From Pontibacillus marinus BH030004 = DSM 16465 (lineage in GTDB: Bacteria; Bacillota; Bacilli; Bacillales; BH030062): a DNA stretch of 64,000 nucleotides. Below, one piece after another: positions 9,835 through 16,907 of this stretch. Within the stretch, counting starts at the first letter, position 1. The number at the start of each line of letters is the position of its first letter. Under the pieces are notes generated by a model. That model was not told the origin of the DNA and searched no databases. It saw nothing but the letters and a program-made list of their open reading frames with translations. The stretch is from NCBI RefSeq assembly GCF_000425225.1, contig NZ_AULJ01000033.1, forward strand, positions 16,476 through 80,475, written 5' to 3'. The position numbers and the translations under genes were made by a program.

Positions 9835-10380
9835 TTATAGCAAGTCATCTAAGTTTGTATCTGAATAAATGGCGATTAGGATAACTGATTTTGTATCTCC
9901 AATATTTTTCACAGTATGTGGAACACTTGCATTCCAGCAAAAGGAATCGCCTTCTTCTGCAATGATAGAGTCTTCTCCTTGTTCAGCTAAAACTTTTCCT
10001 TCTAGCACTAAATGGCATTCTTCCCCTTCGTGTGCATGAGATTCATCTTCTCCAATGGCAACCCCGGGTGGCGATTCAACGATCCTCAATTGTAACGGAC
10101 CTTTTGAGGTTAGATGCTCAATTTTTAAATTTTTGTACGATGAGGTTCTTCTATCATCTTTTCGAACGACACGCATGTGCTGTTTTTTTTCTAATAATAA
10201 GTAAGGTAAAGGTACCTTCAGAAACTCCGCAATTGTATTTAGTGTGTTAATTGACGGTGATGTATTATTGTTTTCGACATTGCTTATGAATCCTTTAGAA
10301 AGTCCTGTAGCTTCGCACATTTGTGTAATTGTAATATTTTTCCTGTTTCTTATTGCACGAATTTTTGTCCCTATATCCAA
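9835..10380 (-). CDS. XRE-family regulator with C-terminal cupin sensor
   Basis: A DNA-binding regulator of about 181 residues: an N-terminal lambda-repressor-type helix-turn-helix (residues 1-60, with TGLSKGFISNVENN as recognition segment), a linker, and a C-terminal cupin_2 barrel holding HAHEGEE and a later SVPHTV histidine. Relatives control small-molecule metabolism or stress genes by sensing a metabolite in the cupin. I chose the TTG at 10380, because AGAGGTG stands six bases before it; the ATG at 10386 lies too close to that signal. It is divergent from the DoxX/VOC pair, and three TTARGAAAC boxes lie between them, so autoregulation and control of that pair are likely. Confidence 0.85.
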   Translation of the reverse strand: MDIGTKIRAIRNRKNITITQMCEATGLSKGFISNVENNNTSPSINTLNTIAEFLKVPLPYLLLEKKQHMRVVRKDDRRTSSYKNLKIEHLTSKGPLQLRIVESPPGVAIGEDESHAHEGEECHLVLEGKVLAEQGEDSIIAEEGDSFCWNASVPHTVKNIGDTKSVILIAIYSDTNLDDLL

Positions 10381-10405
10381 CCTCATCACCTCTGTGTGTT
10401 TTCTG

Positions 10406-10540
10406 TTAAGAAACTTATATATATATTAGCAAAAAAAGTATTGACAGTCCATAAGTCATGTTGTTAATTTATATGTAACAGTTATTCGTATTAGGAAACA
10501 AAACATGCTGATTCTCTTTTTTTAGCAGTTTGTTTCTTAA
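10406..10540. promoter_or_regulatory. Putative XRE-cupin operator boxes
   Basis: TTAAGAAAC occurs at 10406-10414, TTAGGAAAC at 10491-10499, and the inverse GTTTCTTAA at 10532-10540. The last two form the core of a longer imperfect inverted repeat (about 10486-10545) with more than 18 matching positions per arm. The position directly before the regulator gene suggests its binding sites. Confidence 0.5.
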
Positions 10541-10568
10541 TATGAATACTTTTTCCCTATTAGATAAA

Positions 10569-10580
10569 ACAAACGTTTGT
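10569..10580. promoter_or_regulatory. Perfect 12-bp palindrome ACAAACGTTTGT
   Basis: An exact palindrome 120 bases before doxX in the divergent intergenic region. It could be an operator for another dimeric regulator; no protein can be assigned. Confidence 0.35.
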
Positions 10581-10700
10581 AACTTAACCTTAGTATGAAT
10601 GTTAAGTAAGGTTTAAAAGGGAGGGAGGTACATTTAGTAAGGGATAGGCTAGTTATTCGTTCAGATAAAAATAAACTTATTTCAATAGGAGGAATAAAAA

Positions 10701-11108
10701 ATGATAAACAAAGAAGGTATTGGTGTATTGTTATTACGAGTTGTTTTAGGAATTATTTTTATAGGACATGGTACTCAAAAATTTCAAGGTGGCATCGCTA
10801 ATACTGCTGGATGGTTCGATAGTATTGGCTTACCTGGATTTTTGGCCTATATAGTAGCAAGTATTGAAGTTGTTGGTGGTATTGCATTGATAATTGGACT
10901 AGGAACTCGCATCTTTGGAGGAATATTTGTCTTATTACTAGTAGGTGCAATTATTAAAGTTCAATTAGCAGCAGGTTTTATTGGAGGTTACGCCTATGAC
11001 CTTGCATTACTAGTAATCTCTGCGTATTTATTACTTAATGGAAGTAAGTTATACTCTGTTGATAAATATTTATTCAAAAGTAAGAATGAATTAACAAGTC
11101 AATCATAG
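10701..11108 (+). CDS. DoxX family membrane protein
   Basis: 135 residues with four predicted membrane helices and the family-typical start LLLRVVLGIIFIGHGTQKF, followed by the G-x-A-x-W-F region and IASIEVVGGIALI. DoxX proteins are small integral membrane proteins tied to thiol/oxidative stress handling or quinone chemistry; the exact reaction is not settled. ATG 10701 is preceded by AGGAGG at ideal distance. It is followed after 15 bases by a membrane-anchored VOC protein, so the two probably work as a unit at the membrane under the divergent XRE-cupin regulator. Confidence 0.88.
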   Translation: MINKEGIGVLLLRVVLGIIFIGHGTQKFQGGIANTAGWFDSIGLPGFLAYIVASIEVVGGIALIIGLGTRIFGGIFVLLLVGAIIKVQLAAGFIGGYAYDLALLVISAYLLLNGSKLYSVDKYLFKSKNELTSQS

Positions 11109-11123
11109 AAGGGCTAGGACTTA

Positions 11124-12095
11124 TTGGATTACAAGAGCAAAAGTATAAAGACAGTTTTAGTGATTATAATTGTTGTTATATTAACGTTTTCATTATTTTT
11201 CTTTCTTAAAAAGGAGGGTCTCAACGAAGTCATGAGTATGGATGCCTATACAGGGGTCTTAGAACCTCGAGTTGGATATGTGCAGTTACAAGTTTCTAAC
11301 CTAGAACATTCTTTGAAGTTCTACCAAGAAATGATAGGGTTTAAGGTATTAGAGAGAGATGAAAAAACAGCAAAACTTACAGCAGATGGTGTGGTACCAC
11401 AACTTTTATTAAAAGAAGAGGAGTCTTTTGTTAAGAGACCGAGTAGAACGACCGGTTTATTTCATTTCGCAATTGTCGTTCCTACTAGACAAGATTTAGC
11501 TTTATCATTATTACATTTAGTGGAAGATGGTTATCCAATTCAGGGGGCATCCGACCATCAATATAGCGAAGCGATTTACCTAGCTGATCCAGATAATAAT
11601 GGTATAGAAATATACGTAGACAGAGACTCCAATAAGTGGATAAGAAACGAAAACGGAGGTTATGTTGGAGGAACAGCCTTACTAGATGTTGACAATTTAT
11701 TATCAGAAGCAAAACAAGGTAAGTGGAATGGTTTACCTAACGGAACAAGAATAGGACATATGCATTTACAAGTGTCAGACATTGAGGAATCAGAGAAATT
11801 TTATGTGGAAGCACTTGGGCTTGATATTGTTGCTAAAGACACTCATATGCTTTTTGTATCCAAAGATGCATACCACCATCACATTGGGATGAACATTTGG
11901 GCAGGAAAAGGGTTGCCTGCACCTCCGGAAAATGCATTAGGATTAAAGTATTTTACCCTTCATTTTACTGAAGAAGAGTATAAAAGTGCAAAATTGAATC
12001 TCGAACAGTTAGGTTACAATTATCGGGAAGACAATTATCAAATATCTGTTAAAGATCCTTCCGGTAATAATATAAAAATATTATTAAAAGATTGA
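11124..12095 (+). CDS. Membrane-anchored VOC (glyoxalase/dioxygenase-like) protein
   Basis: 323 residues. One N-terminal membrane helix (about residues 8-28, very hydrophobic, ending FFFLKK) is followed by two vicinal-oxygen-chelate halves: residues about 45-160 (start GYVQLQVSNLEHSLKFY, metal-type His and Glu) and about 205-320 (start GHMHLQVSDIEESEKFY). The layout matches CatE/YfiE-type catechol 2,3-dioxygenase-like proteins, but those are soluble. The start is TTG 11124; the later ATG 11232 would drop the helix, and the AAGGAGGG before it encodes Lys-Lys-Glu-Gly and lies too far away. Substrate unknown; the pairing with DoxX suggests oxidation of a membrane-linked aromatic or thiol compound (inference). 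Confidence 0.75.
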   Translation: MDYKSKSIKTVLVIIIVVILTFSLFFFLKKEGLNEVMSMDAYTGVLEPRVGYVQLQVSNLEHSLKFYQEMIGFKVLERDEKTAKLTADGVVPQLLLKEEESFVKRPSRTTGLFHFAIVVPTRQDLALSLLHLVEDGYPIQGASDHQYSEAIYLADPDNNGIEIYVDRDSNKWIRNENGGYVGGTALLDVDNLLSEAKQGKWNGLPNGTRIGHMHLQVSDIEESEKFYVEALGLDIVAKDTHMLFVSKDAYHHHIGMNIWAGKGLPAPPENALGLKYFTLHFTEEEYKSAKLNLEQLGYNYREDNYQISVKDPSGNNIKILLKD

Positions 12096-12153
12096 TAGAA
12101 TCCCATTTAACACTTTCAGGGATCAAATATTTAGAATAGCGATGAAGTGAAAT

Positions 12154-12193
12154 CAAACAGTTCCTCATCTTTTTTGGATGAAGGCACTGTTTG
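12154..12193 (+). terminator. Hairpin after the DoxX-VOC pair
   Basis: CAAACAGT (12154-12161) pairs with ACTGTTTG (12186-12193), with an inner CATC/GATG stem. The T-run is weak, so it may be a weak terminator or an RNA-stabilising hairpin. Confidence 0.5.
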
Positions 12194-12339
12194 AGCTTAT
12201 TCTTTATTAGGCAGTACAACCATACTATTCTGTAGGAAATTTACTAAGAATTACTAAGAATAATTAATTGGTTATCTTTATGTCGGATTTAACTTAGGAC
12301 TTAATTAAAATTTAATTTATAATTGTACTAATAAAGTGC

Positions 12340-12406
12340 TAACATTGTGAAATATTATTAGAGGCTTCTCATTAGTCGAACAAACTTATGAGAAGCCTCT
12401 TTTTTA
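12340..12406 (+). repeat. TGCTAACAT plus GGCTTCTCAT hairpin, copy 2
   Basis: GTGCTAACATTGTG is followed by a hairpin with arms GAGGCTTCTCAT (12361-12372) and ATGAGAAGCCTC (12388-12399) and seven T. It is very close to 9473-9551, even in the loop (ATTAGT..GA..AAACTT), so the two copies flank the XRE-DoxX-VOC segment as direct repeats. It also serves as a terminator. Confidence 0.65.
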
Positions 12407-12505
12407 GTACATCATCTTCCAAGACTATGAAGACCTTTAATTATTGAATAGGCTTCATTTTTGATAGGAACATCACTGTTTTAAATAACTAATCTAATAA
12501 TAATG

Positions 12506-12551
12506 AAAAAGGTCCCCGATAAGCATTACATTGATAGACTTACCAGGAACC
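12506..12551 (-). terminator. Terminator of the aldehyde dehydrogenase gene
   Basis: On the minus strand GGTTCCTGGTAAG pairs with CTTATCGGGGACC (G-U pairs included) and is followed by five T, just after the stop of the next gene. Confidence 0.65.
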
Positions 12552-12565
12552 ATTGAGTGTTGATG

Positions 12566-13957
12566 TTAGAGATTCAAAACGAATAATTTGTCGCGTGTCA
12601 TTGATTCAATACTGCGGCGTATTCCTTGTGAGCCGAGTCCGGAGTTTTTAGCTCCAATGAATGGGAAATGGTCAGGGCCGCGTTCTGTTTTTGCGTTCAT
12701 TTGTACTGAACCTACGTCCAGTTTTGTAGCGATTTCTCTCGCCTTCTGAACATCTTTTGTAAAAATACTTGCTTGCAGACCGTATTCGGATTGGTTGGAA
12801 AGCGATACGAAGTCTTCCTTTTCTTTAATACGAATGATCGGTAGGACTGGCCCAAAAGGTTCATCCCATGCCACATCCATATCTGAATTTACATGATCTA
12901 GTAACGTTGGATAAACCAAATTATCTTCACGTCTATTTCCTGTAATGAGCTCTGCACCCTTTTCTAAGGCATCATCGATCAAATGTTGCACAAAGTCAGC
13001 TGCATCGTTATTGATCAAAGGAGTCACTGTTGCATTTTCCTCAGGGGATCCGACCGAGAGATCTTCAACCTTCCGCTTAATTTTCTCTGTTAGATCATTA
13101 GCAATAGTGTCAGCTACTAGAACACGCTTAATTGCTGTGCAACGTTGACCTGAATAAGAGTAAGTACCACTAACGATGTGTTCAGCTGCTAGGTCAAGTT
13201 CAGCATCCTCTAGAACAATCGCAGGATCTTTACCCCCGAGTTCTAATACAACGGGAATCATTTTTGCCTTTTGGGATATGTCCTGTCCTGTTTCTGTACT
13301 CCCCGTAAATGTAATCATATCAATGTTCGGGTGTGTAACGAGAAAATCACCAATCTCTGAACCTTTTCCGGACACAAATTGAATTGTATCAGAAGGTAGA
13401 TTTGTTTCTAGCAGAGCTTCGATCATCAGCTGACCACTCAATGCACCTTGTGAAGCTGGTTTGAAAACAACGACGTTTCCAGAGATGAGTGCGGGAGCAA
13501 TTTTGGAAGCTGCTAAGTTAACCGGATAGTTGAATGGAGATATTGCGAGGACAACACCGAGTGGTTCCTGCTCCACCATGGCCAGTTTGCTTGATGATCC
13601 GCCTCTGGAAGAATCCCCTTTCAACATTTCACTGTGGATGCGGCAACCTTCCTCAGCAGTGTAACGGATTAGATCTGCTGTCCGTACAACTTCTTTGACA
13701 GCCGAAGCGAGGTTTTTACCTACTTCTTTAGAAATAACCTCACCGATGTGATCTTTTCTTTCTACTAATTGCTCTGCCCATTCGTGTAAAATATCTGCCC
13801 GCTTATATACCTCGGTTTCCGACCAACTCTGTTGGGCTTCACTAGCGTGATTTATTTTATCGTGTATTTCCTCTTGTGACATCAAGGGAAGAGAGCCAAG
13901 AACTTCGTTTCCAGTAACTGAATAAATTTTCTTTTCATTTTTGATTGTAATACTGAT
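12566..13957 (-). CDS. Aldehyde dehydrogenase, GapN-like, probable ATC start
   Basis: An NAD(P)-dependent aldehyde dehydrogenase of 463 residues. It contains the cofactor and oxyanion segment AISPFNYPVNLAASK, the TGST motif, catalytic Glu in LELGGKDP, catalytic Cys in YSGQRCTAIKR and the C-terminal FGPVLPIIR. Spacing around the cysteine resembles non-phosphorylating glyceraldehyde-3-phosphate dehydrogenase. The only canonical starts (TTG 13885, ATG 13882) have no ribosome binding site, and family-like sequence (KIYSVTGNEVLGSLP) continues in frame upstream to an ATC at 13957, eight bases after GGAGGG. I therefore extend the gene to that ATC. A perfect 15-bp inverted repeat stands just upstream and is probably its operator. 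The substrate is not certain. Confidence 0.83.
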   Translation of the reverse strand: MSITIKNEKKIYSVTGNEVLGSLPLMSQEEIHDKINHASEAQQSWSETEVYKRADILHEWAEQLVERKDHIGEVISKEVGKNLASAVKEVVRTADLIRYTAEEGCRIHSEMLKGDSSRGGSSSKLAMVEQEPLGVVLAISPFNYPVNLAASKIAPALISGNVVVFKPASQGALSGQLMIEALLETNLPSDTIQFVSGKGSEIGDFLVTHPNIDMITFTGSTETGQDISQKAKMIPVVLELGGKDPAIVLEDAELDLAAEHIVSGTYSYSGQRCTAIKRVLVADTIANDLTEKIKRKVEDLSVGSPEENATVTPLINNDAADFVQHLIDDALEKGAELITGNRREDNLVYPTLLDHVNSDMDVAWDEPFGPVLPIIRIKEKEDFVSLSNQSEYGLQASIFTKDVQKAREIATKLDVGSVQMNAKTERGPDHFPFIGAKNSGLGSQGIRRSIESMTRDKLFVLNL

Positions 13958-13980
13958 AACCGCAACCCTCCAAATATATT

Positions 13981-14015
13981 AATTATTCAGATTATTATTT
14001 ATAATCTGAATAATT
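13981..14015. promoter_or_regulatory. Perfect 15-bp inverted repeat, operator of the dehydrogenase
   Basis: AATTATTCAGATTAT (13981-13995) and its exact complement ATAATCTGAATAATT (14001-14015) are separated by five bases. It lies ten bases before the GGAGGG of the minus-strand dehydrogenase, where a repressor would block initiation. No regulator gene is adjacent. Confidence 0.6.
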
Positions 14016-14134
14016 TCAAACCCGGTGGAAACGGTAACATCAGCCAATTAATCGCTTACAATTTATATATAGTTTAATATAATCTATTATTCTTTCATTT
14101 TGATGCAAGTGGGAAATATTGTGACCCTGTGTAA

Positions 14135-14176
14135 GTGCCTGTCACCACCCGAATTGTGTCGAATAGCGTTCGTGAC
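14135..14176 (+). repeat. Degenerate GTGCCTGTCACC repeat
   Basis: GTGCCTGTCACCACCCG followed by TTGTGTCGAA. The same words occur in the intact hairpin at 53702-53774 and, inverted, at 41851-41904. Only one arm is well kept here. Confidence 0.5.
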
Positions 14177-14324
14177 AATCTTGTGTGAGTCCTTTGTATA
14201 GGCAATCTTCGAATATTATTTATTATTTTTAAGGATTTACACGAATTTATAAGGAATTACGTACTATCTTCTTTTGAGGATAATCTTTTAAAGTTTTTCA
14301 GAGGACATTGGATAATTTTAAATT

Positions 14325-14352
14325 TTGGGAAAACTTTGAAAATAAGTATAAT
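14325..14352 (+). promoter_or_regulatory. Sigma-A-type promoter of the amino-acid ABC operon
   Basis: TTGGGA (14325-14330), a 16-base spacer and a perfect TATAAT (14347-14352), about 58 bases before the lipoprotein start. Confidence 0.45.
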
Positions 14353-14410
14353 AAAGAGTATCTCGCTTATACAGAAATAAACAATTGAATTCAGGGGAGG
14401 AATTAGTGTG

Positions 14411-15202
14411 ATGAAAAAATTATTACTTATGATCGTTTCGAGTATTTTATTGGTCATGATGGCCGCATGTGGATCTGATGATACCTCTAACGGTGATGCT
14501 AGCAGTTCAGATTATACATTAGTTGAAGACGGAAAATTAACATTTGCATCTTCTGGAGAGTACCCTCCATTCAGTAAAACAGATGCGAGCGGTGAAATGT
14601 CTGGATATGATATTGAGGTCGGTAATGCCATTGCAGAAGAACTTGGCCTGGAACCAAATCAGCAAAAACTAAAGTTTGCTTCCATTGTTGAAGGTGTTAA
14701 ATCAGGACGTGTGGATGCTGCAGTTGCGAGTCATACAATTAACGAAAAGCGTTTGAAGAAAGTAGATTTCTCGACTCCTTACTACTATTCAGGAGCTCAG
14801 GTGTTTACCCGTCCAGGTAGTGACTTCGAAAGTCTTGAGGACTTAGAAGGTAAAGAGATCGCTGTATCAAAAGGTTCTACGTATAGTACTTATGCTGAAG
14901 AAGTATCAGACAATGTTGTAACATATGACAGTGATGTTGTCGCCTTGCAATCTCTTTCTAAGGGACGCCATGACGCTGTAATCACAGATTTCTTAACTGG
15001 TAAAGAAGCTATTAAAAACGGTCTTGATATTAAAGGGAAGAAGATGATTGATCGCAGTGAACAAGCTGTTGCGGTTTCAAAAGAAAACGAAAAGTTACTT
15101 GAAGATATTAATGCAGCACTAGAGACGCTTCGTGAGAATGGCACGCTTAAGAAGTTAAGTGAAAAGTACTTTGGTTCTGATATAACAACAAAACCAGAGT
15201 AA
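14411..15202 (+). CDS. Polar amino-acid ABC transporter substrate-binding lipoprotein
   Basis: 263 residues. It has a signal peptide with lipobox ending MMAAC, so it is a membrane-tethered lipoprotein, then the SBP family 3 fold: EYPPFSKTDASGEMSGYDIEV, the SGRVDAAVAS segment that contacts the ligand carboxylate, and KGSTY. Family 3 proteins bind cystine, arginine, glutamine or similar; the ligand cannot be fixed from sequence alone. ATG 14411 (or GTG 14408) follows GGGGAGG. It is the first gene of a three-gene importer, and a strong hairpin behind it probably keeps its transcript more abundant than those of permease and ATPase. Confidence 0.9.
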   Translation: MKKLLLMIVSSILLVMMAACGSDDTSNGDASSSDYTLVEDGKLTFASSGEYPPFSKTDASGEMSGYDIEVGNAIAEELGLEPNQQKLKFASIVEGVKSGRVDAAVASHTINEKRLKKVDFSTPYYYSGAQVFTRPGSDFESLEDLEGKEIAVSKGSTYSTYAEEVSDNVVTYDSDVVALQSLSKGRHDAVITDFLTGKEAIKNGLDIKGKKMIDRSEQAVAVSKENEKLLEDINAALETLRENGTLKKLSEKYFGSDITTKPE

Positions 15203-15226
15203 TAGCTTAATGAGTGTATATATGAA

Positions 15227-15263
15227 GTCAAAAAGAGTGCGCTGAACGCGTACTCTTTTTGAC
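15227..15263 (+). terminator. Hairpin between binding protein and permease genes
   Basis: GTCAAAAAGAGTGCGC pairs with GCGTACTCTTTTTGAC (15248-15263), a 16-bp stem with one G-U pair. It sits inside the operon, so it is more likely a partial terminator or 3' protector that raises binding-protein levels. Confidence 0.65.
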
Positions 15264-15282
15264 ATGAATGGAGTTGAAGGGC

Positions 15283-15936
15283 ATGATAGACTTTTTTGAA
15301 ACCTTGCTAAATAGTAGTGATGTATTTTTAAAAGCAGCACAATGGACGCTTGCATTAACAGTCATTTCGATTTTTATTGCAGTTTTTATTGGATTATTTT
15401 TTGCTTTTCTTAAGATCTCAAATATCAAGCCTTTAGAATGGATTGCAAACGCATATATTTATTTAGTTCGCGGAACGCCTTTAATTGTTCAAATCTTTAT
15501 CTTCTACTATGGGTTAACTGAAATTTGGATGATTAATGCTTTTTGGTCAGCTGCATTAGGACTCGCCTTCCACAATGGTGCCTATATTGCTGAGATCTTC
15601 CGTGGCTCTATCCAATCCATTGGAAAAGGGCAATCAGAAGCAGGGCGCTCGCTTGGTATGAATCGGGCTACTACTATGCGACGTATTATCCTACCTCAAG
15701 CTCTTCGTCGTGCAATGCCTCCACTAGGAAACCAATTTATTATCGGATTGAAGGATTCATCTCTTGCTGCCTTTATTGGAGTAGCCGAGTTATTTGGAGT
15801 ATCAACCACAAAGGGTGCTAACACATTTGATTATATGACTTGGTTACTTGTAGGTGCGATTTGGTACCTCATTCTCGTATTTATTGTTACGTTGCTTATG
15901 AATGTAGTTGAAAAGAAAATGGCGGCAAGTGATTAA
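15283..15936 (+). CDS. Polar amino-acid ABC transporter permease
   Basis: 217 residues with about five membrane helices and the HisM/ArtQ-family signatures: LVRGTPLIVQIFIFYYG near residue 65, then the EAA loop EAGRSLGMNRATTMRRIILPQALR that docks on the ATPase. ATG 15283 follows GGAG at nine bases; the upstream ATG 15268 lies within the preceding hairpin region and has no signal. It is the membrane channel of the importer formed with its two neighbours; a homodimer is likely because only one permease gene is present. Confidence 0.92.
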   Translation: MIDFFETLLNSSDVFLKAAQWTLALTVISIFIAVFIGLFFAFLKISNIKPLEWIANAYIYLVRGTPLIVQIFIFYYGLTEIWMINAFWSAALGLAFHNGAYIAEIFRGSIQSIGKGQSEAGRSLGMNRATTMRRIILPQALRRAMPPLGNQFIIGLKDSSLAAFIGVAELFGVSTTKGANTFDYMTWLLVGAIWYLILVFIVTLLMNVVEKKMAASD

Positions 15937-15954
15937 TCCAGGAGGGTGATGGAC

Positions 15955-16689
15955 GTGGGTAACAATATGATAGAAGTAAACAAACTAAATAAATATTTTG
16001 GAGACTTACATGTACTTAAAGATATTGATTTTGAAGTACAGGAAAAAGAAGTGGTTGTATTGATTGGAGCCAGTGGTTCTGGAAAAAGTACATTGCTACG
16101 ATGTCTCAATTTTTTAGAAATGAAGAACAGTGGAGAAATCTTCTTGTGGGGAGACGAAGTAAATCCGAAGAAAGAAAACCTCAACCAAGTTCGTCAAAAG
16201 ATTGGTATGGTCTTTCAGCATTTCAACCTATTTCCTCACAAAACGGTGCTTGAAAATGTTATTGAAGCACCGACACAGGTGAAGAAGGTTGCAAAATCAG
16301 AAGCTATTAATGAAGGAAATGAACTTCTCGAGAAAGTTGGATTAGGGGATAAAACCGATGTTTATCCTTCTAAACTTTCTGGTGGACAAAAGCAACGTGT
16401 TGCCATTGCACGATCATTGGCCATGAAACCAGAAATCATGCTGTTTGATGAACCAACTTCTGCTCTGGATCCTGAACTTGTTGGGGAGGTTCTCCAAACG
16501 ATGAAGGACCTCGCTCATGAGGGAATGACGATGGTTGTGGTTACACATGAGATGGGGTTTGCACGTGAAGTAGCGGACCGAGTCGTGTACATGCATGATG
16601 GCAAAATCGTAGAAAGCGGAGCACCGAATGATATATTTGAAAATCCTAGGGAAGAGCGCACGCAAGCGTTTTTAAGTTCCATATTATAA
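15955..16689 (+). CDS. Polar amino-acid ABC transporter ATPase (GlnQ-type)
   Basis: 244 residues from GTG 15955 (GGAGGG eight bases before it). It shows all ABC ATPase motifs: Walker [11 protein letters not shown]-loop [12 protein letters not shown], signature [16 protein letters not shown], Walker [14 protein letters not shown] and H-loop VTHEMGFA. It is the nucleotide-binding subunit for the preceding permease, completing a TcyABC/ArtPQR/GlnHPQ-like importer. The last gene of the operon, closed by a terminator 5 bases downstream. Confidence 0.95.
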   Translation: MGNNMIEVNKLNKYFGDLHVLKDIDFEVQEKEVVVLIGASGSGKSTLLRCLNFLEMKNSGEIFLWGDEVNPKKENLNQVRQKIGMVFQHFNLFPHKTVLENVIEAPTQVKKVAKSEAINEGNELLEKVGLGDKTDVYPSKLSGGQKQRVAIARSLAMKPEIMLFDEPTSALDPELVGEVLQTMKDLAHEGMTMVVVTHEMGFAREVADRVVYMHDGKIVESGAPNDIFENPREERTQAFLSSIL

Positions 16690-16693
16690 AAGG

Positions 16694-16731
16694 AAGAGGT
16701 CGCTATTACTAAAGGGTAGCGGCCTCTTTTG
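16694..16731 (+). terminator. Terminator of the amino-acid ABC operon
   Basis: AAGAGGTCGCTA (16694-16705) pairs with TAGCGGCCTCTT (16717-16728) and runs into T. Confidence 0.85.
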
Positions 16732-16907
16732 CGTTAAGTGCCGGGAGTAACCTGGCATAGATCCATTAATATTAGAGGTTATTCAAAGGAGGAAATTGAA
16801 ACTATAACTATTGAATCTATTCTAAGTATGGGTCCTGACTTATAATAAAAGTAGTAACGGAATTTTTGGTGATTGATACTCAAACAGGATTAGGGGGATT
16901 GAGTAAG

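Noticed and set aside
10441..10469. TTGACA at 10441 as promoter of doxX
   Set aside because: No acceptable -10 box at 16-18 bases, and the gene is 230 bases away.
11211..11234. AAGGAGGG as ribosome binding site for a soluble VOC protein starting at ATG 11232
   Set aside because: The distance (13 bases) is too long and the bases encode the Lys-Lys-Glu-Gly flank of a well-formed membrane helix in the same frame.
14890..15231. 113-residue minus-strand frame
   Set aside because: Shadow of the substrate-binding protein gene; Ser-rich translation without start signal.
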